A stretch of 14,800 bases of DNA. It comes from Bacteroidota bacterium. Lineage in GTDB: Bacteria; Bacteroidota; Bacteroidia; Chitinophagales; Saprospiraceae. Shown here one piece after another: positions 1 to 7,478 of this stretch (its first letter is position 1; each line of letters opens with the position of its first letter). The stretch is taken from the NCBI GenBank assembly GCA_024280135.1, contig JAJRQS010000248.1, forward strand, positions 1 through 14,800, given 5' to 3'. A program made the translations under genes and the position numbers. Below the pieces are notes generated by a model, which saw only the letters and a program-made list of their open reading frames with translations, had not been told where the DNA came from and ran no database searches.

Positions 1-28
1 GACCTATTGGTAATCAAAAAAAATCACT

Positions 29-445
29 ATGGCTAATTTTTATGAACACTTTATTACTAATAAACAGATTCGAAAAATCATTTCAAATGGAAACTTGAAG
101 CACTTAATGGATGTTTCAGATGAAAAAATAGTATGCTGGACAAAAAATGGATTTACAGCGAAGGAAATGCAATTTGGAAAATTCTGTGCTAATACAATTA
201 GTATAGGTCAAAGAGAAAAAACTATTAATATATCATTCTATGTCGATGATTTCACTTTGTATGAGGATGCCAATAAATACTTCTTTACAGGCAAAGTAAA
301 CCCGATTTTTATAAAATTTAATAAAATAAAAAATATTAAATATCGACGTTTTTCTGCTCACATCCTAAGTCGAAATATAGATACTACTGTTACAAGACCT
401 TCGACAAATGGAATTCTTATTCATATAGAAATCCATATCGAGTGA
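29..445 (+). CDS. Hypothetical protein, 138 aa
   Basis: I do not recognise this protein. The frame opens at the ATG at 29; an in-frame TAA at 11-13 rules out a longer start. There is no clear Shine-Dalgarno sequence, only an A-rich leader, which is common in Bacteroidota. The product is hydrophilic and basic (many Lys, Asn and Ile). It has two cysteines, near residues 36 and 53, and no signal peptide or membrane segment. Alternating hydrophobic/polar stretches in the second half suggest a mostly beta-strand fold, which is an inference. It is the only sizeable plus-strand gene in the window and is convergent to the complex I cluster. A strong terminator 54 bp after its stop codon supports it being a real transcription unit. 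Function unknown; it may belong to an accessory region extending left of the window. Confidence 0.6.
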   Translation: MANFYEHFITNKQIRKIISNGNLKHLMDVSDEKIVCWTKNGFTAKEMQFGKFCANTISIGQREKTINISFYVDDFTLYEDANKYFFTGKVNPIFIKFNKIKNIKYRRFSAHILSRNIDTTVTRPSTNGILIHIEIHIE

Positions 446-473
446 ACTATTTTTCTATTCTCAATAGTCTGTA

Positions 474-492
474 TAAATAAATAAATAAATAA
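474..492. repeat. Short TAAA tandem repeat
   Basis: Four full TAAA units plus a partial one lie just after the stop of the 138-aa gene and before its terminator. It is a simple-sequence tract of the kind prone to slippage. It is non-coding here, and no function is implied beyond a possible A/T-rich terminator context. Confidence 0.8.
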
Positions 493-499
493 GAGTACT

Positions 500-530
500 A
501 GGAAGCACTAATCGCTAGTGCTTCCTTTTT
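500..530 (+). terminator. Rho-independent terminator of the 138-aa gene
   Basis: A perfect 11-bp stem (AGGAAGCACTA at 500-510, TAGTGCTTCCT at 516-526) closes a 5-base loop (ATCGC) and runs into a T tract (526-530). The T tract is on the plus strand, so this is best read as the terminator of the upstream plus-strand gene. Read the other way it lacks an immediate T run, so it would be weaker against leftward transcripts. Confidence 0.85.
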
Positions 531-548
531 ATATTGGTCTAGAATTAC

Positions 549-590
549 AGTACTAGTGCTTCCTTTTTTTGTTTTTGAGTACTCCTTTTT
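549..590 (+). repeat. Two degenerate copies of the terminator unit
   Basis: Bases 549-568 equal the terminator unit starting at 494 with exactly 17 bases (502-518) removed. The removed segment lies between two CTAG repeats, so this copy keeps only the 3' arm and T tract. Bases 578-590 (AGTACT then CC and a T tract) look like the same unit after a further 7-base loss. Each copy begins with the palindrome AGTACT (494-499, 549-554, 578-583). The rest of 446-737 shows only A/T-rich sequence and a weak hairpin. Confidence 0.6.
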
Positions 591-695
591 TGGTTGCGTA
601 CTTTTCCAAGATGAAGATGCTTAAGATGCCTAAAGCTCTTTTTATCATTACCTTGTAATTGAATATTGAAATTATGAACCAAAACTCCGGAAAAT

Positions 696-745
696 TTTTA
701 AAGAAAGCTTTAAAACTCTTAGTAGCGATTAGTCTTGCTATCGCT
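696..745 (-). terminator. Possible weak terminator of the kor-nuo cluster
   Basis: Reading leftward, a 6-bp stem (AGCGAT/ATCGCT, 740-745 with 724-729, plus two inner pairs) overlaps the stop codon of the last gene. An A/T-only hairpin (TTTTAAAG/CTTTAAAA, 696-715) follows. Neither has a strong G/C stem with a clean T tract, so this is only a candidate 3' end for the long transcript. Confidence 0.25.
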
Positions 746-1067
746 CATAATACTGGGGAGAAGTATCGTCCGTCTCCTGATTCCAGTAAGCAGGTGTAAC
801 CTTTCTTCCGTCCAACGTCAATAAACGACGTTGATACACAAAAGTAGTGGGATTAAAAACTAGGTCGGTGGTTGCTACATTATACAAGGTTGGATCCTCT
901 TCTGTCTTGCCAGGGATATCTTGAATAATGATTTCAAAACCATTGTGTTCGAGCAGTTCTTTAAGAAAGTGCATGCGTTTTTCATCGACTTTCTTTTCGA
1001 CAAAAGAGACGATGTTTTCATCCGTTTTATTCAACTTACCAAATACGTTTTTTCCTAAAAATGCCAT
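738..1067 (-). CDS. Unrecognised 109-aa soluble protein, last gene of the nuo cluster
   Basis: No family is recognised. The ATG at 1067 lies 5 bp after the nuoN stop, so the gene is almost certainly cotranscribed and perhaps translationally coupled with nuoN. The product is hydrophilic, with no membrane segment, no signal peptide and no cysteine, so it cannot itself carry a Cys-ligated iron-sulfur cluster. Residues 1-50 are Lys/Glu-rich and look helical (for example EKKVDEKRMHFLKELLEHNG). Residues 50-100 look like strands and contain the string VYQRRLLTLDGRKVTPAYW. The tail is acidic and ends in YYER. Its position suggests an accessory, assembly or electron-input factor for the NuoEFG-less complex I, but position is the only evidence. 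It may equally be a passenger gene. Confidence 0.75.
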   Translation of the reverse strand: MAFLGKNVFGKLNKTDENIVSFVEKKVDEKRMHFLKELLEHNGFEIIIQDIPGKTEEDPTLYNVATTDLVFNPTTFVYQRRLLTLDGRKVTPAYWNQETDDTSPQYYER

Positions 1068-1072
1068 GATGC

Positions 1073-2488
1073 TTAGTTTGAAGCGAGTTGAAGAATATAT
1101 TCATAAAATGGGCTGTACATGCCTAATACTAATATTCCGATAACGGATAAGGCTAAGCCTATTTGGACAGGCCATTCATTCTTAAAGAATGCGATTGGTT
1201 TATCTGACTTGCGCAAAAACATAGCCCGAACCACCAACAAATAATAATATAAAGAAATGGTCACATTAATAACACCAATGATGACCAACAGATAATAATT
1301 GTGTGCAGCGGCTGACATGAACAAAAAGAATTTGCCAAAAAAACCTGCAACGGGTGGTATGCCCGCAAGGGAAAACAAACCTAACAACATCACTAATGCC
1401 AATTTTGGATTGGTTCGATATAAGCCATTGTAATCATCCATTTGCTCTTTGCCCGTCTTTAGGCTAATGACTTGTACCACACCAAAAGTAGCCAAGTTGG
1501 AAAAAATATAAATGGCCGAGAAATAGATAACTGAAGTCAAACCCATTTCGTCAAAAGCTAAGATACCCATGAGGATAAATCCTGCTTGTGCCACTGATGA
1601 AAAGGCCAAAAATCGTTTCATGTTTTTTTGCCGCAAGGCGAATAAGTTTCCTACCGTCATCGTCAATATGGCCAACCAAAACAAAGCTGGTTTCCATACC
1701 GTCGTCATCCCTTTACCTATCTGAAAGAGAATCAATATCATCGCGAATACCGCAGCAGCTTTAGAGATAACTGACAAGAAGGATGACACTGGAACAGGTG
1801 CACCTTCATATACGTCAGGTGTCCAAAAATGAAAGGGAACCAACGAAATCTTAAACGCCAAGCCCGACATAAACATGAGCAAAGCAATAGCACTTAACCC
1901 TGTCAAATGGAAACTTTGAGCCACTTCCGTAAAATAAATGGACCCTGTAATTCCATAAATCAGAGAGATTCCAAATAACATCACCGCCGACGAAACACCA
2001 GCCATCAGGATGAATTTTACACCTGCTTCGGCAGAACGTTTCTTCGCCAAATCAAAAGCCACCAATCCAGCTACTGGCAAAGAAGCCAATTCTAACCCCA
2101 AGAAAAACATTAAAAAATCACCGGCAGAAATCATGTAATACATCCCCAAAACCGTTGAGAATAAAATAATATAAAACTCTGTCAAACGGTTTCTATTACT
2201 CCATTTTACACGTGCCCATGTCCATGTCTGTAATAGTAATATCAAAACCCCAACATTGAGGATGTTTTTCATATTATGGTGCAAGTGAGTTGTCTGAAAG
2301 CTTCCACCAAACATACTTCCCTCTCCTAATGGCATAAAACCAAAAGCCGTATGCAAAGCAAATAAACCAGTGGCAATACCCACCACATTTTTCTTGTCTT
2401 TGTCTGTCAACAAAATTTCCACCACTAATAAAAGTAGGATAATTCCTAACAGAACAAATTCATCACGCATTAATAAAAAATTATTCAT
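1073..2488 (-). CDS. nuoN: NADH-quinone oxidoreductase (complex I) subunit N
   Basis: This is an antiporter-like membrane subunit of the complex I arm, translocating protons coupled to quinone reduction in the cytoplasmic membrane. At 471 aa it is slightly shorter than the roughly 485 aa of E. coli NuoN, with about 14 hydrophobic segments. The key ionisable residues are all present: Glu133 (GLELASLP, TM5), Lys213 (AFKISLVPFHFWTPD, TM7), Lys243 (ISKAA, TM8) and Lys386 (GFFGKF, TM12, where NuoN typically has Lys). The WTPDVYEGAPVPVS signature (222-235) distinguishes NuoN from NuoL and NuoM. The ATG at 2488 follows a 78-bp spacer after nuoM that holds no convincing gene. Its stop is 5 bp before the terminal small gene. 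Confidence 0.97.
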   Translation of the reverse strand: MNNFLLMRDEFVLLGIILLLLVVEILLTDKDKKNVVGIATGLFALHTAFGFMPLGEGSMFGGSFQTTHLHHNMKNILNVGVLILLLQTWTWARVKWSNRNRLTEFYIILFSTVLGMYYMISAGDFLMFFLGLELASLPVAGLVAFDLAKKRSAEAGVKFILMAGVSSAVMLFGISLIYGITGSIYFTEVAQSFHLTGLSAIALLMFMSGLAFKISLVPFHFWTPDVYEGAPVPVSSFLSVISKAAAVFAMILILFQIGKGMTTVWKPALFWLAILTMTVGNLFALRQKNMKRFLAFSSVAQAGFILMGILAFDEMGLTSVIYFSAIYIFSNLATFGVVQVISLKTGKEQMDDYNGLYRTNPKLALVMLLGLFSLAGIPPVAGFFGKFFLFMSAAAHNYYLLVIIGVINVTISLYYYLLVVRAMFLRKSDKPIAFFKNEWPVQIGLALSVIGILVLGMYSPFYEYILQLASN

Positions 2489-2566
2489 CTCTTTTTATTT
2501 CTTATTGGCCATTTAGTTGCCATTTTTTTCATCATAACAAAAATAATGTTTCCAACTTTATTCTCA

Positions 2567-4054
2567 TTAATACCCACTATGACTCAATTGCTCTACAATC
2601 GGAGCCAAACTATCTTGAATTAAACTCACCAACCAATTTGGCGCAAGCCCTATAGCCATCACCGGCAATAAAACCAATAAAGCACCCACTTTTTCGTACC
2701 ATACGGCTTTAGGTAAATCTTCAAACTCTTGATGCTTTATAGGGCCCATCAACATCATTCCGACCACTCGTAAAATATAAACCGCTGTCACTACTATTGC
2801 CGATACCGCCAAGATCGAGAATATTCGATGTATGGTATCTGGGTTCTGGAAAGCACCAACAAAAATATGCATTTCGGCAACGAAACCACTCAACCCGGGA
2901 AGTCCCAAAGAGGCCATTCCTATTATCATATAGACTACTGCAATGAAGGGTAAAACCTTGAGTAAGCCGCCCATTTTTCTCACATCCCGAGTATGTGTTC
3001 GACCATATAACATGCCGATGAGGGCAAAGAAAACGGCTGTCATCAAGCCATGTGATATCATTTGTAATACGGCGCCAGTATATGCCGTCTTATTTAATGC
3101 CATCATTCCAAAAAATATTAAGCCCAAGTGACTTACGGAAGAATAAGCATTGATGTATTTTAAATCTGTCTGGCGGATTGCTCCAAAAGCTCCATAGATA
3201 ACCCCTATCGCTGCCAAGCCCATAAAGAAAGTGGACATTTCATTGGCTGCATCCGGCATTAAATACATGGCAACTCGAAAAGCTCCATAAGTCCCCAACT
3301 TCATCAATACACCAGCATGCAACATCGAAACAGCAGTCGGTGCCGAAGCGTGTCCGTCGGGTGACCAAGTATGAAATGGGAACAAAGCACCCAACACTCC
3401 GAAACCTACAAACGCCATCGGAAAGAAAAACCGTTGTGCCACTATCGGCATGTGTGCATGTGCAATCTCTTGCATATTAAAGGTCTGTCCAGAGAAATAA
3501 TAAATGCCCAAAATCGCCACCAATAACATCGCTGAAGCACCCATTAACATTAAGGTTAATTTCATTGCCGCATATTCTTTTGGACCCGTTCCCCAAATAC
3601 CAATTAATAGATACATCGGAATGACCGCCACCTCATAAAACAAAAACATGGTAAACAAATCCAACGAGATAAAAAATCCAAACACACCTGTTCCCAAAAT
3701 AATTAAAGAGATATAAAATTCTCTTGTCAGGTCTTCAATATTCCAAGAAATAAAAATCCCTGCCAACAACACAATCGCTGTCAGTAACAGCATCGCCACC
3801 GCTATTCCATCGACCCCAACAAAATAATGGATATTTAGACTCTCAAACCAAGTAAAATCTTTGGTCATTAAAAATTCAGAGGTGTCACCAGAGCCTCTTG
3901 ATGCGACGTAATTTCGGGTCACAAAAAAGGTCACAATTGTTTCCACAAACATTCCTGCGGCAGCGATAATTCGTACCATCTGCATATCCTTCACGAAAAA
4001 CAGTATAAAAACTGTAAGCATCGGAATGACCACTAATAAACTCAGTATATCCAT
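2567..4054 (-). CDS. nuoM: Complex I subunit M, lacking the TM7 lysine
   Basis: This is the middle antiporter-like subunit of the proton-pumping arm. It has 495 aa and about 14 membrane helices. The family signature is clear: WSPDGHASAPTAVSMLHAG at 230-248, then VLMKLGTYG. Glu141 (FYEVAVIPM, TM5), Lys252 (TM8) and Glu394 (FVAEMHIF, TM12) are present. Aligning FGVLGALFPFHTW with the E. coli segment FAVKMPVVPLHGW places Leu221 where the conserved, functionally essential TM7 lysine (Lys234 in E. coli) should be. His245 on the next helix resembles NuoL rather than E. coli NuoM. The ATG is 6 bp after the nuoL stop, with AAAGGA just upstream as a likely ribosome-binding site. The subunit is otherwise intact, so this is not a decayed gene. 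Confidence 0.96.
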   Translation of the reverse strand: MDILSLLVVIPMLTVFILFFVKDMQMVRIIAAAGMFVETIVTFFVTRNYVASRGSGDTSEFLMTKDFTWFESLNIHYFVGVDGIAVAMLLLTAIVLLAGIFISWNIEDLTREFYISLIILGTGVFGFFISLDLFTMFLFYEVAVIPMYLLIGIWGTGPKEYAAMKLTLMLMGASAMLLVAILGIYYFSGQTFNMQEIAHAHMPIVAQRFFFPMAFVGFGVLGALFPFHTWSPDGHASAPTAVSMLHAGVLMKLGTYGAFRVAMYLMPDAANEMSTFFMGLAAIGVIYGAFGAIRQTDLKYINAYSSVSHLGLIFFGMMALNKTAYTGAVLQMISHGLMTAVFFALIGMLYGRTHTRDVRKMGGLLKVLPFIAVVYMIIGMASLGLPGLSGFVAEMHIFVGAFQNPDTIHRIFSILAVSAIVVTAVYILRVVGMMLMGPIKHQEFEDLPKAVWYEKVGALLVLLPVMAIGLAPNWLVSLIQDSLAPIVEQLSHSGY

Positions 4055-4060
4055 GTCAAA

Positions 4061-5998
4061 TTATCCTTTAAAATCAATGATGCCGTTCAAATAGAGAACC
4101 GCAAAAATTATCACCAACAGACCCAAAATAAAAGAAAAAGCATATTGTCTGACCCGCCCCGATTGCCAATCTTCTAGCATCATCGAAAACGTTTCCGTTA
4201 TCCATCCTATCCCATTCATAAATCCATCCACTATATTTTTATCAATCCAAGCAACAGGTGCCGCGACTCCTGCAAACATCATTTTGTGTGCAAAAAATTG
4301 ATAGACTTCATCCATATAAAATTTGTCCTTAGCCCAGGTATATCCTTGTCCAAACATCTCCGATACTCCATCCGCCAATGTGCTTTCTTTCTTGTATAAA
4401 ATATACGCTACCAATATTCCAATCAAACCAACACCAACAGACGCTCCTGCCATCATTGGATCAATATGAATATCGTACAATGCTCTATCTGCCGTTACAA
4501 AATGTCCAAAAGGAATAAACCCAATAAACACTGTCGCAATGGCTAATATTAGTAATGGCAATGACATGGTCAAAGGCGACTCATGTGGTGTGTGTTTGTA
4601 CACGGTTTCTTTACCCCAGAAAATACCAAAATAAATTCGGAACATATAGAAAGCCGTAAGTCCTGCTACGGCATATTCTATTGCAAATAAGATTTTGTTT
4701 TGCTCGAAAGCAGCTGCCAAAATTTCATCTTTACTAAAGAAACCTGAGAATGGAGGCACGCCCGAAATTGCCAAACAAGCTATCAGAAAAGTAATATGCG
4801 TTATTGGCATATATTTGCGCAAGCCGCCCATATCTTTCATCAAATTACTATGTACTGCGTGAATCACTGAACCTGCGCCTAAGAATAACAATGCCTTAAA
4901 CATCGCATGGGTAAACAAGTGAAACATTGAAGCCATGTATCCTAATCCATGATGTCCTTCCATCCCAGAAACACCTAAAGCCAACATCATATACCCAATC
5001 TGCGACATCGTAGAATAAGCCAATACACGTTTGATGTCATCCTGCGTCATCGCTATTATTGCTGCAAACAAAGAGGATATCGCACCCGTCCAAGCAACCA
5101 GATGTAATACAGCACCACCATCTACACCTTGGAAAGCAGGGAATAGTCTTGCGACTAAATAAACTCCAGCAACCACCATCGTAGCGGCATGAATCAAAGC
5201 CGAAACAGGCGTTGGGCCTTCCATTGCATCGGGTAACCAAATATGCAAAGGAAACATAGCCGACTTACCCGCACCCCCTACAAATATCAAGGAAAGTGCC
5301 ACACCAAAAATCGAAAGCCCCATAAATACCGGTGGAGCTGTTTGTGCCAAAAGAGGGCCATCCTCACTCACCAAAGTCATAAAATCAAAAGTTCCTGCGT
5401 GAAAGGACAGTAATAATATACCTATCAAAAAACCTAAATCCGCAAAACGAGTAACAATAAAAGCTTTCTTTGCTGCCGACACAGCCGAAGGTTTATCGTA
5501 ATAAAAACCAATTAAAAGATAAGAGCTTACGCCCACTAATTCCCAAAAGAAATATATCTGAAAAATATTCGTCGCTACTACTAGCGCCAACATCGACACA
5601 CTGAATAAGCTTAAAAAAGAAAAGAATTTATAATAACCTTGATCTCCATGCATATAACCAATGCTATAAAGGTGCACCAAAAAAGAAACCGTCGTCACCA
5701 CCACCAACATCAAAACTGATATCGGGTCTATCAAGATCCCCATATCAAAAACCAGTGTATCGGTAAATTTCATCCAAACTTCTTTATACGCAAAAATGGT
5801 CGGACGAATGCCATCCACAAAACCCACTTGAAAAAAGTATTCGTATGCTGTTTTGTATGCTAATAGCATAGCGGTAGCCATACTAGCTGTTCCTATCCAG
5901 CCTGATATTTTTGCGGGCATTTTCTTTCCAAGTAATCCCGTGAATAGGAATACTAAAGTTGGTAGAATCAAAATCCATATTGTAAATTTAAAATCCAT
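4061..5998 (-). CDS. nuoL: Complex I subunit L
   Basis: This is the distal antiporter-like subunit with the long lateral helix at its C terminus. It has 645 aa, within the usual range of about 610-650. Visible key residues are Glu153 (FFWELVGVSSYLLIGF, TM5), Lys245 (GGAGKSAMFPLHIWLPDAM, TM7), His270 (ALIHAATMV, TM8) and Lys423 (GFFSKDEI, TM12). The tail (about residues 560-645) has an amphipathic stretch and a final hydrophobic helix (about 620-640), consistent with an intact lateral arm. The ATG at 5998 follows a 130-bp spacer after nuoK, the largest gap in the cluster. nuoM follows after 6 bp. Confidence 0.97.
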   Translation of the reverse strand: MDFKFTIWILILPTLVFLFTGLLGKKMPAKISGWIGTASMATAMLLAYKTAYEYFFQVGFVDGIRPTIFAYKEVWMKFTDTLVFDMGILIDPISVLMLVVVTTVSFLVHLYSIGYMHGDQGYYKFFSFLSLFSVSMLALVVATNIFQIYFFWELVGVSSYLLIGFYYDKPSAVSAAKKAFIVTRFADLGFLIGILLLSFHAGTFDFMTLVSEDGPLLAQTAPPVFMGLSIFGVALSLIFVGGAGKSAMFPLHIWLPDAMEGPTPVSALIHAATMVVAGVYLVARLFPAFQGVDGGAVLHLVAWTGAISSLFAAIIAMTQDDIKRVLAYSTMSQIGYMMLALGVSGMEGHHGLGYMASMFHLFTHAMFKALLFLGAGSVIHAVHSNLMKDMGGLRKYMPITHITFLIACLAISGVPPFSGFFSKDEILAAAFEQNKILFAIEYAVAGLTAFYMFRIYFGIFWGKETVYKHTPHESPLTMSLPLLILAIATVFIGFIPFGHFVTADRALYDIHIDPMMAGASVGVGLIGILVAYILYKKESTLADGVSEMFGQGYTWAKDKFYMDEVYQFFAHKMMFAGVAAPVAWIDKNIVDGFMNGIGWITETFSMMLEDWQSGRVRQYAFSFILGLLVIIFAVLYLNGIIDFKG

Positions 5999-6128
5999 AT
6001 CTTTTGCTCTTTAACTTTGAGTTATTATCGTTCTCTGACTGGCAGAAAAAATAGCAATCAATTCTTTGTCTTTCATCATTCGATTCAGTTTTACATAATC
6101 AGAACAGCCCTGTTTTATTTTTTTACAT

Positions 6129-6446
6129 TCACCCGCTCAAACTATCCATTTCATCAGCATCAATCGAATTATCCATCCGATAAAAGCTAATAATAATCGC
6201 AATCGCTAACGCCACTTCTGCCGCTGCTACGGCTATCAAAAACAAGGTAAATATATACCCTTGGATATTTCCAGGATATAAAAACTTATTAAAAACCACA
6301 AAATTCAACGCAACTGAATTTAGCATCAATTCAATTGAAATCAATAACGATATCATATTCTTTCGAGTCACAAAACCAAATAGACCGACAAAAAAAATAA
6401 TAGTCGACACCGCCAAAACATCAAAGACTCCTATTCCTTCAATCAT
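6129..6446 (-). CDS. nuoK: Complex I subunit K
   Basis: This is a small three-helix membrane subunit linking the quinone-side charge path to the antiporter-like subunits. The ATG at 6446 gives 105 aa, close to the usual 100, and an 8-bp overlap with nuoJ. An upstream in-frame GTG at 6470 would add eight residues (MKNLKRKI) and is less likely. The two conserved membrane glutamates are present: Glu39 (LISIELMLNS) and Glu77 (AAAEVALAI). The C-terminal tail is acidic (DADEMDSLSG). The overlap with nuoJ suggests translational coupling. The gene is followed by the unusual 130-bp spacer before nuoL. Confidence 0.95.
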   Translation of the reverse strand: MIEGIGVFDVLAVSTIIFFVGLFGFVTRKNMISLLISIELMLNSVALNFVVFNKFLYPGNIQGYIFTLFLIAVAAAEVALAIAIIISFYRMDNSIDADEMDSLSG

Positions 6447-6963
6447 TATCTTCCGTTTTAAATTTTTCACCTTTCGAAATAATTATTGCGGCTATCATCA
6501 CTGCCAACAACAAAACACTAACTACCTCAAAAGGCAATACAAATCCTCCTTCCCCTAAAGTCAAAAGCTTTACACCTATATCTGACACACTTACTTGTTC
6601 TGTGCCTACTATCCGCTCAAAAGGAAATTGCCGCATCGTCGTGAGAAACAAAATCGCTCCTGCTAGCAATGTCCCGCCTTTCCATAAATATTCGAAAGTA
6701 GGAATTTGCTCCAGTCGATGCTCAATATTATGCACCAGTAAAATTGCTATCACTATCAACACCGCAATACCGCCAGAGTACACTGTCAATTGCACACCAG
6801 CCAAAAAATTGTACCCAACCAAAAAGTAAAAACCTGCCAATAAAATCATCACAAACAACAGATATACTGCCGCCCGAATCACTCGTGTAGTCGTCACAGA
6901 CAGAATTGAAAACAGAATCATCAACCCAGCCAATATGTAAAAAATTATTTTTGCTCCCATCAT
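6439..6963 (-). CDS. nuoJ: Complex I subunit J
   Basis: This is a five-helix membrane subunit at the junction between the quinone module and the pump arm. It has 174 aa. The signature GVQLTVYSGGIAVLIVIAIL (57-76) contains the conserved Tyr62 and the flexible Gly-rich helix (TM3, the pi-bulge region in structures of homologues). Two adjacent ATGs (6963 and 6960) could start translation, and an AAAGAA stretch sits about 8-13 bases upstream. The start is 9 bp after the nuoI stop and the end overlaps nuoK. The C-terminal GEKFKTEDND is polar and cytoplasmic by analogy. Confidence 0.93.
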   Translation of the reverse strand: MMGAKIIFYILAGLMILFSILSVTTTRVIRAAVYLLFVMILLAGFYFLVGYNFLAGVQLTVYSGGIAVLIVIAILLVHNIEHRLEQIPTFEYLWKGGTLLAGAILFLTTMRQFPFERIVGTEQVSVSDIGVKLLTLGEGGFVLPFEVVSVLLLAVMIAAIIISKGEKFKTEDND

Positions 6964-6972
6964 TTATGTTCT

Positions 6973-7449
6973 TTATTCTTCGACTCCGTCCATTAATTTA
7001 GAACCGGGTTTATTTAAGACTTTCGTCAAAGCCGTTCTATCAAAAACGGCATTTTCAAATTTTTTGGCCATTTTGATAGCATCTGTTGGACATGCCACGA
7101 TACACAAATTACACATCGTGCACATCGACAAGTGATAAATGTGATTCACGATATACTTTTTCTTTTTACCTGTTTCTTCATCTACTTTTCTATCCCATAC
7201 AATTTCGATTGAGCCATTGGGGCAAGCAATCTCACACGCTTGACAACCCGTGCACCGATGCTCATTATTCTCATCATGAGGCATCACAACTTCACCACGA
7301 AAGCGTTCAAACATCTCCAGTGTATCTCGGTTTTCTGGATATTGTTGCGTAATAATCTCTTTCCGAGCATTTAAGAAATATTTGCCGGTGACTTTCATGC
7401 CCGACAGCAACGTTTTTATTCCTTTTCCTATGTCTCCAAAATAACTCAT
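6973..7449 (-). CDS. nuoI: Complex I subunit I, 2x[4Fe-4S] ferredoxin-like
   Basis: NuoI carries clusters N6a and N6b and passes electrons towards NuoB. Two CxxCxxCxxxCP motifs are intact: Cys66/69/72/76 and Cys110/113/116/120. The reading frame is open upstream to 7557, overlapping nuoH by 79 bp. I choose the ATG at 7449 (MSYFGDIGKG) because NuoI homologues start near here, the upstream 36 residues look like out-of-frame nuoH sequence, and AGAGG lies upstream in the 29-bp gap. This gives 158 aa. A Lys-rich insertion (EETGKKKKY) separates the two cluster motifs. Because NuoE, F and G are missing from the cluster, NuoI is the most upstream recognisable Fe-S carrier of the complex here and the likely electron entry point (inference). 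Confidence 0.95.
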   Translation of the reverse strand: MSYFGDIGKGIKTLLSGMKVTGKYFLNARKEIITQQYPENRDTLEMFERFRGEVVMPHDENNEHRCTGCQACEIACPNGSIEIVWDRKVDEETGKKKKYIVNHIYHLSMCTMCNLCIVACPTDAIKMAKKFENAVFDRTALTKVLNKPGSKLMDGVEE

Positions 7450-7478
7450 TCTTTTTGTTTTTTTTCCTCTAGTTGCCA

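Noticed and set aside
674..799. A 41-codon plus-strand frame starting MNQNSGKFLKKALKLLVAIS, resembling a small membrane peptide
   Set aside because: Its second half is antisense to the last gene of the cluster, there is no ribosome-binding signal, and the Lys/Leu-rich part falls in A/T-rich hairpin sequence; chance is likelier.
2489..2566. An 11-codon frame in the nuoM-nuoN spacer
   Set aside because: Too short and without supporting signals; the spacer is A/T-rich and shows no stable hairpin that I can identify.
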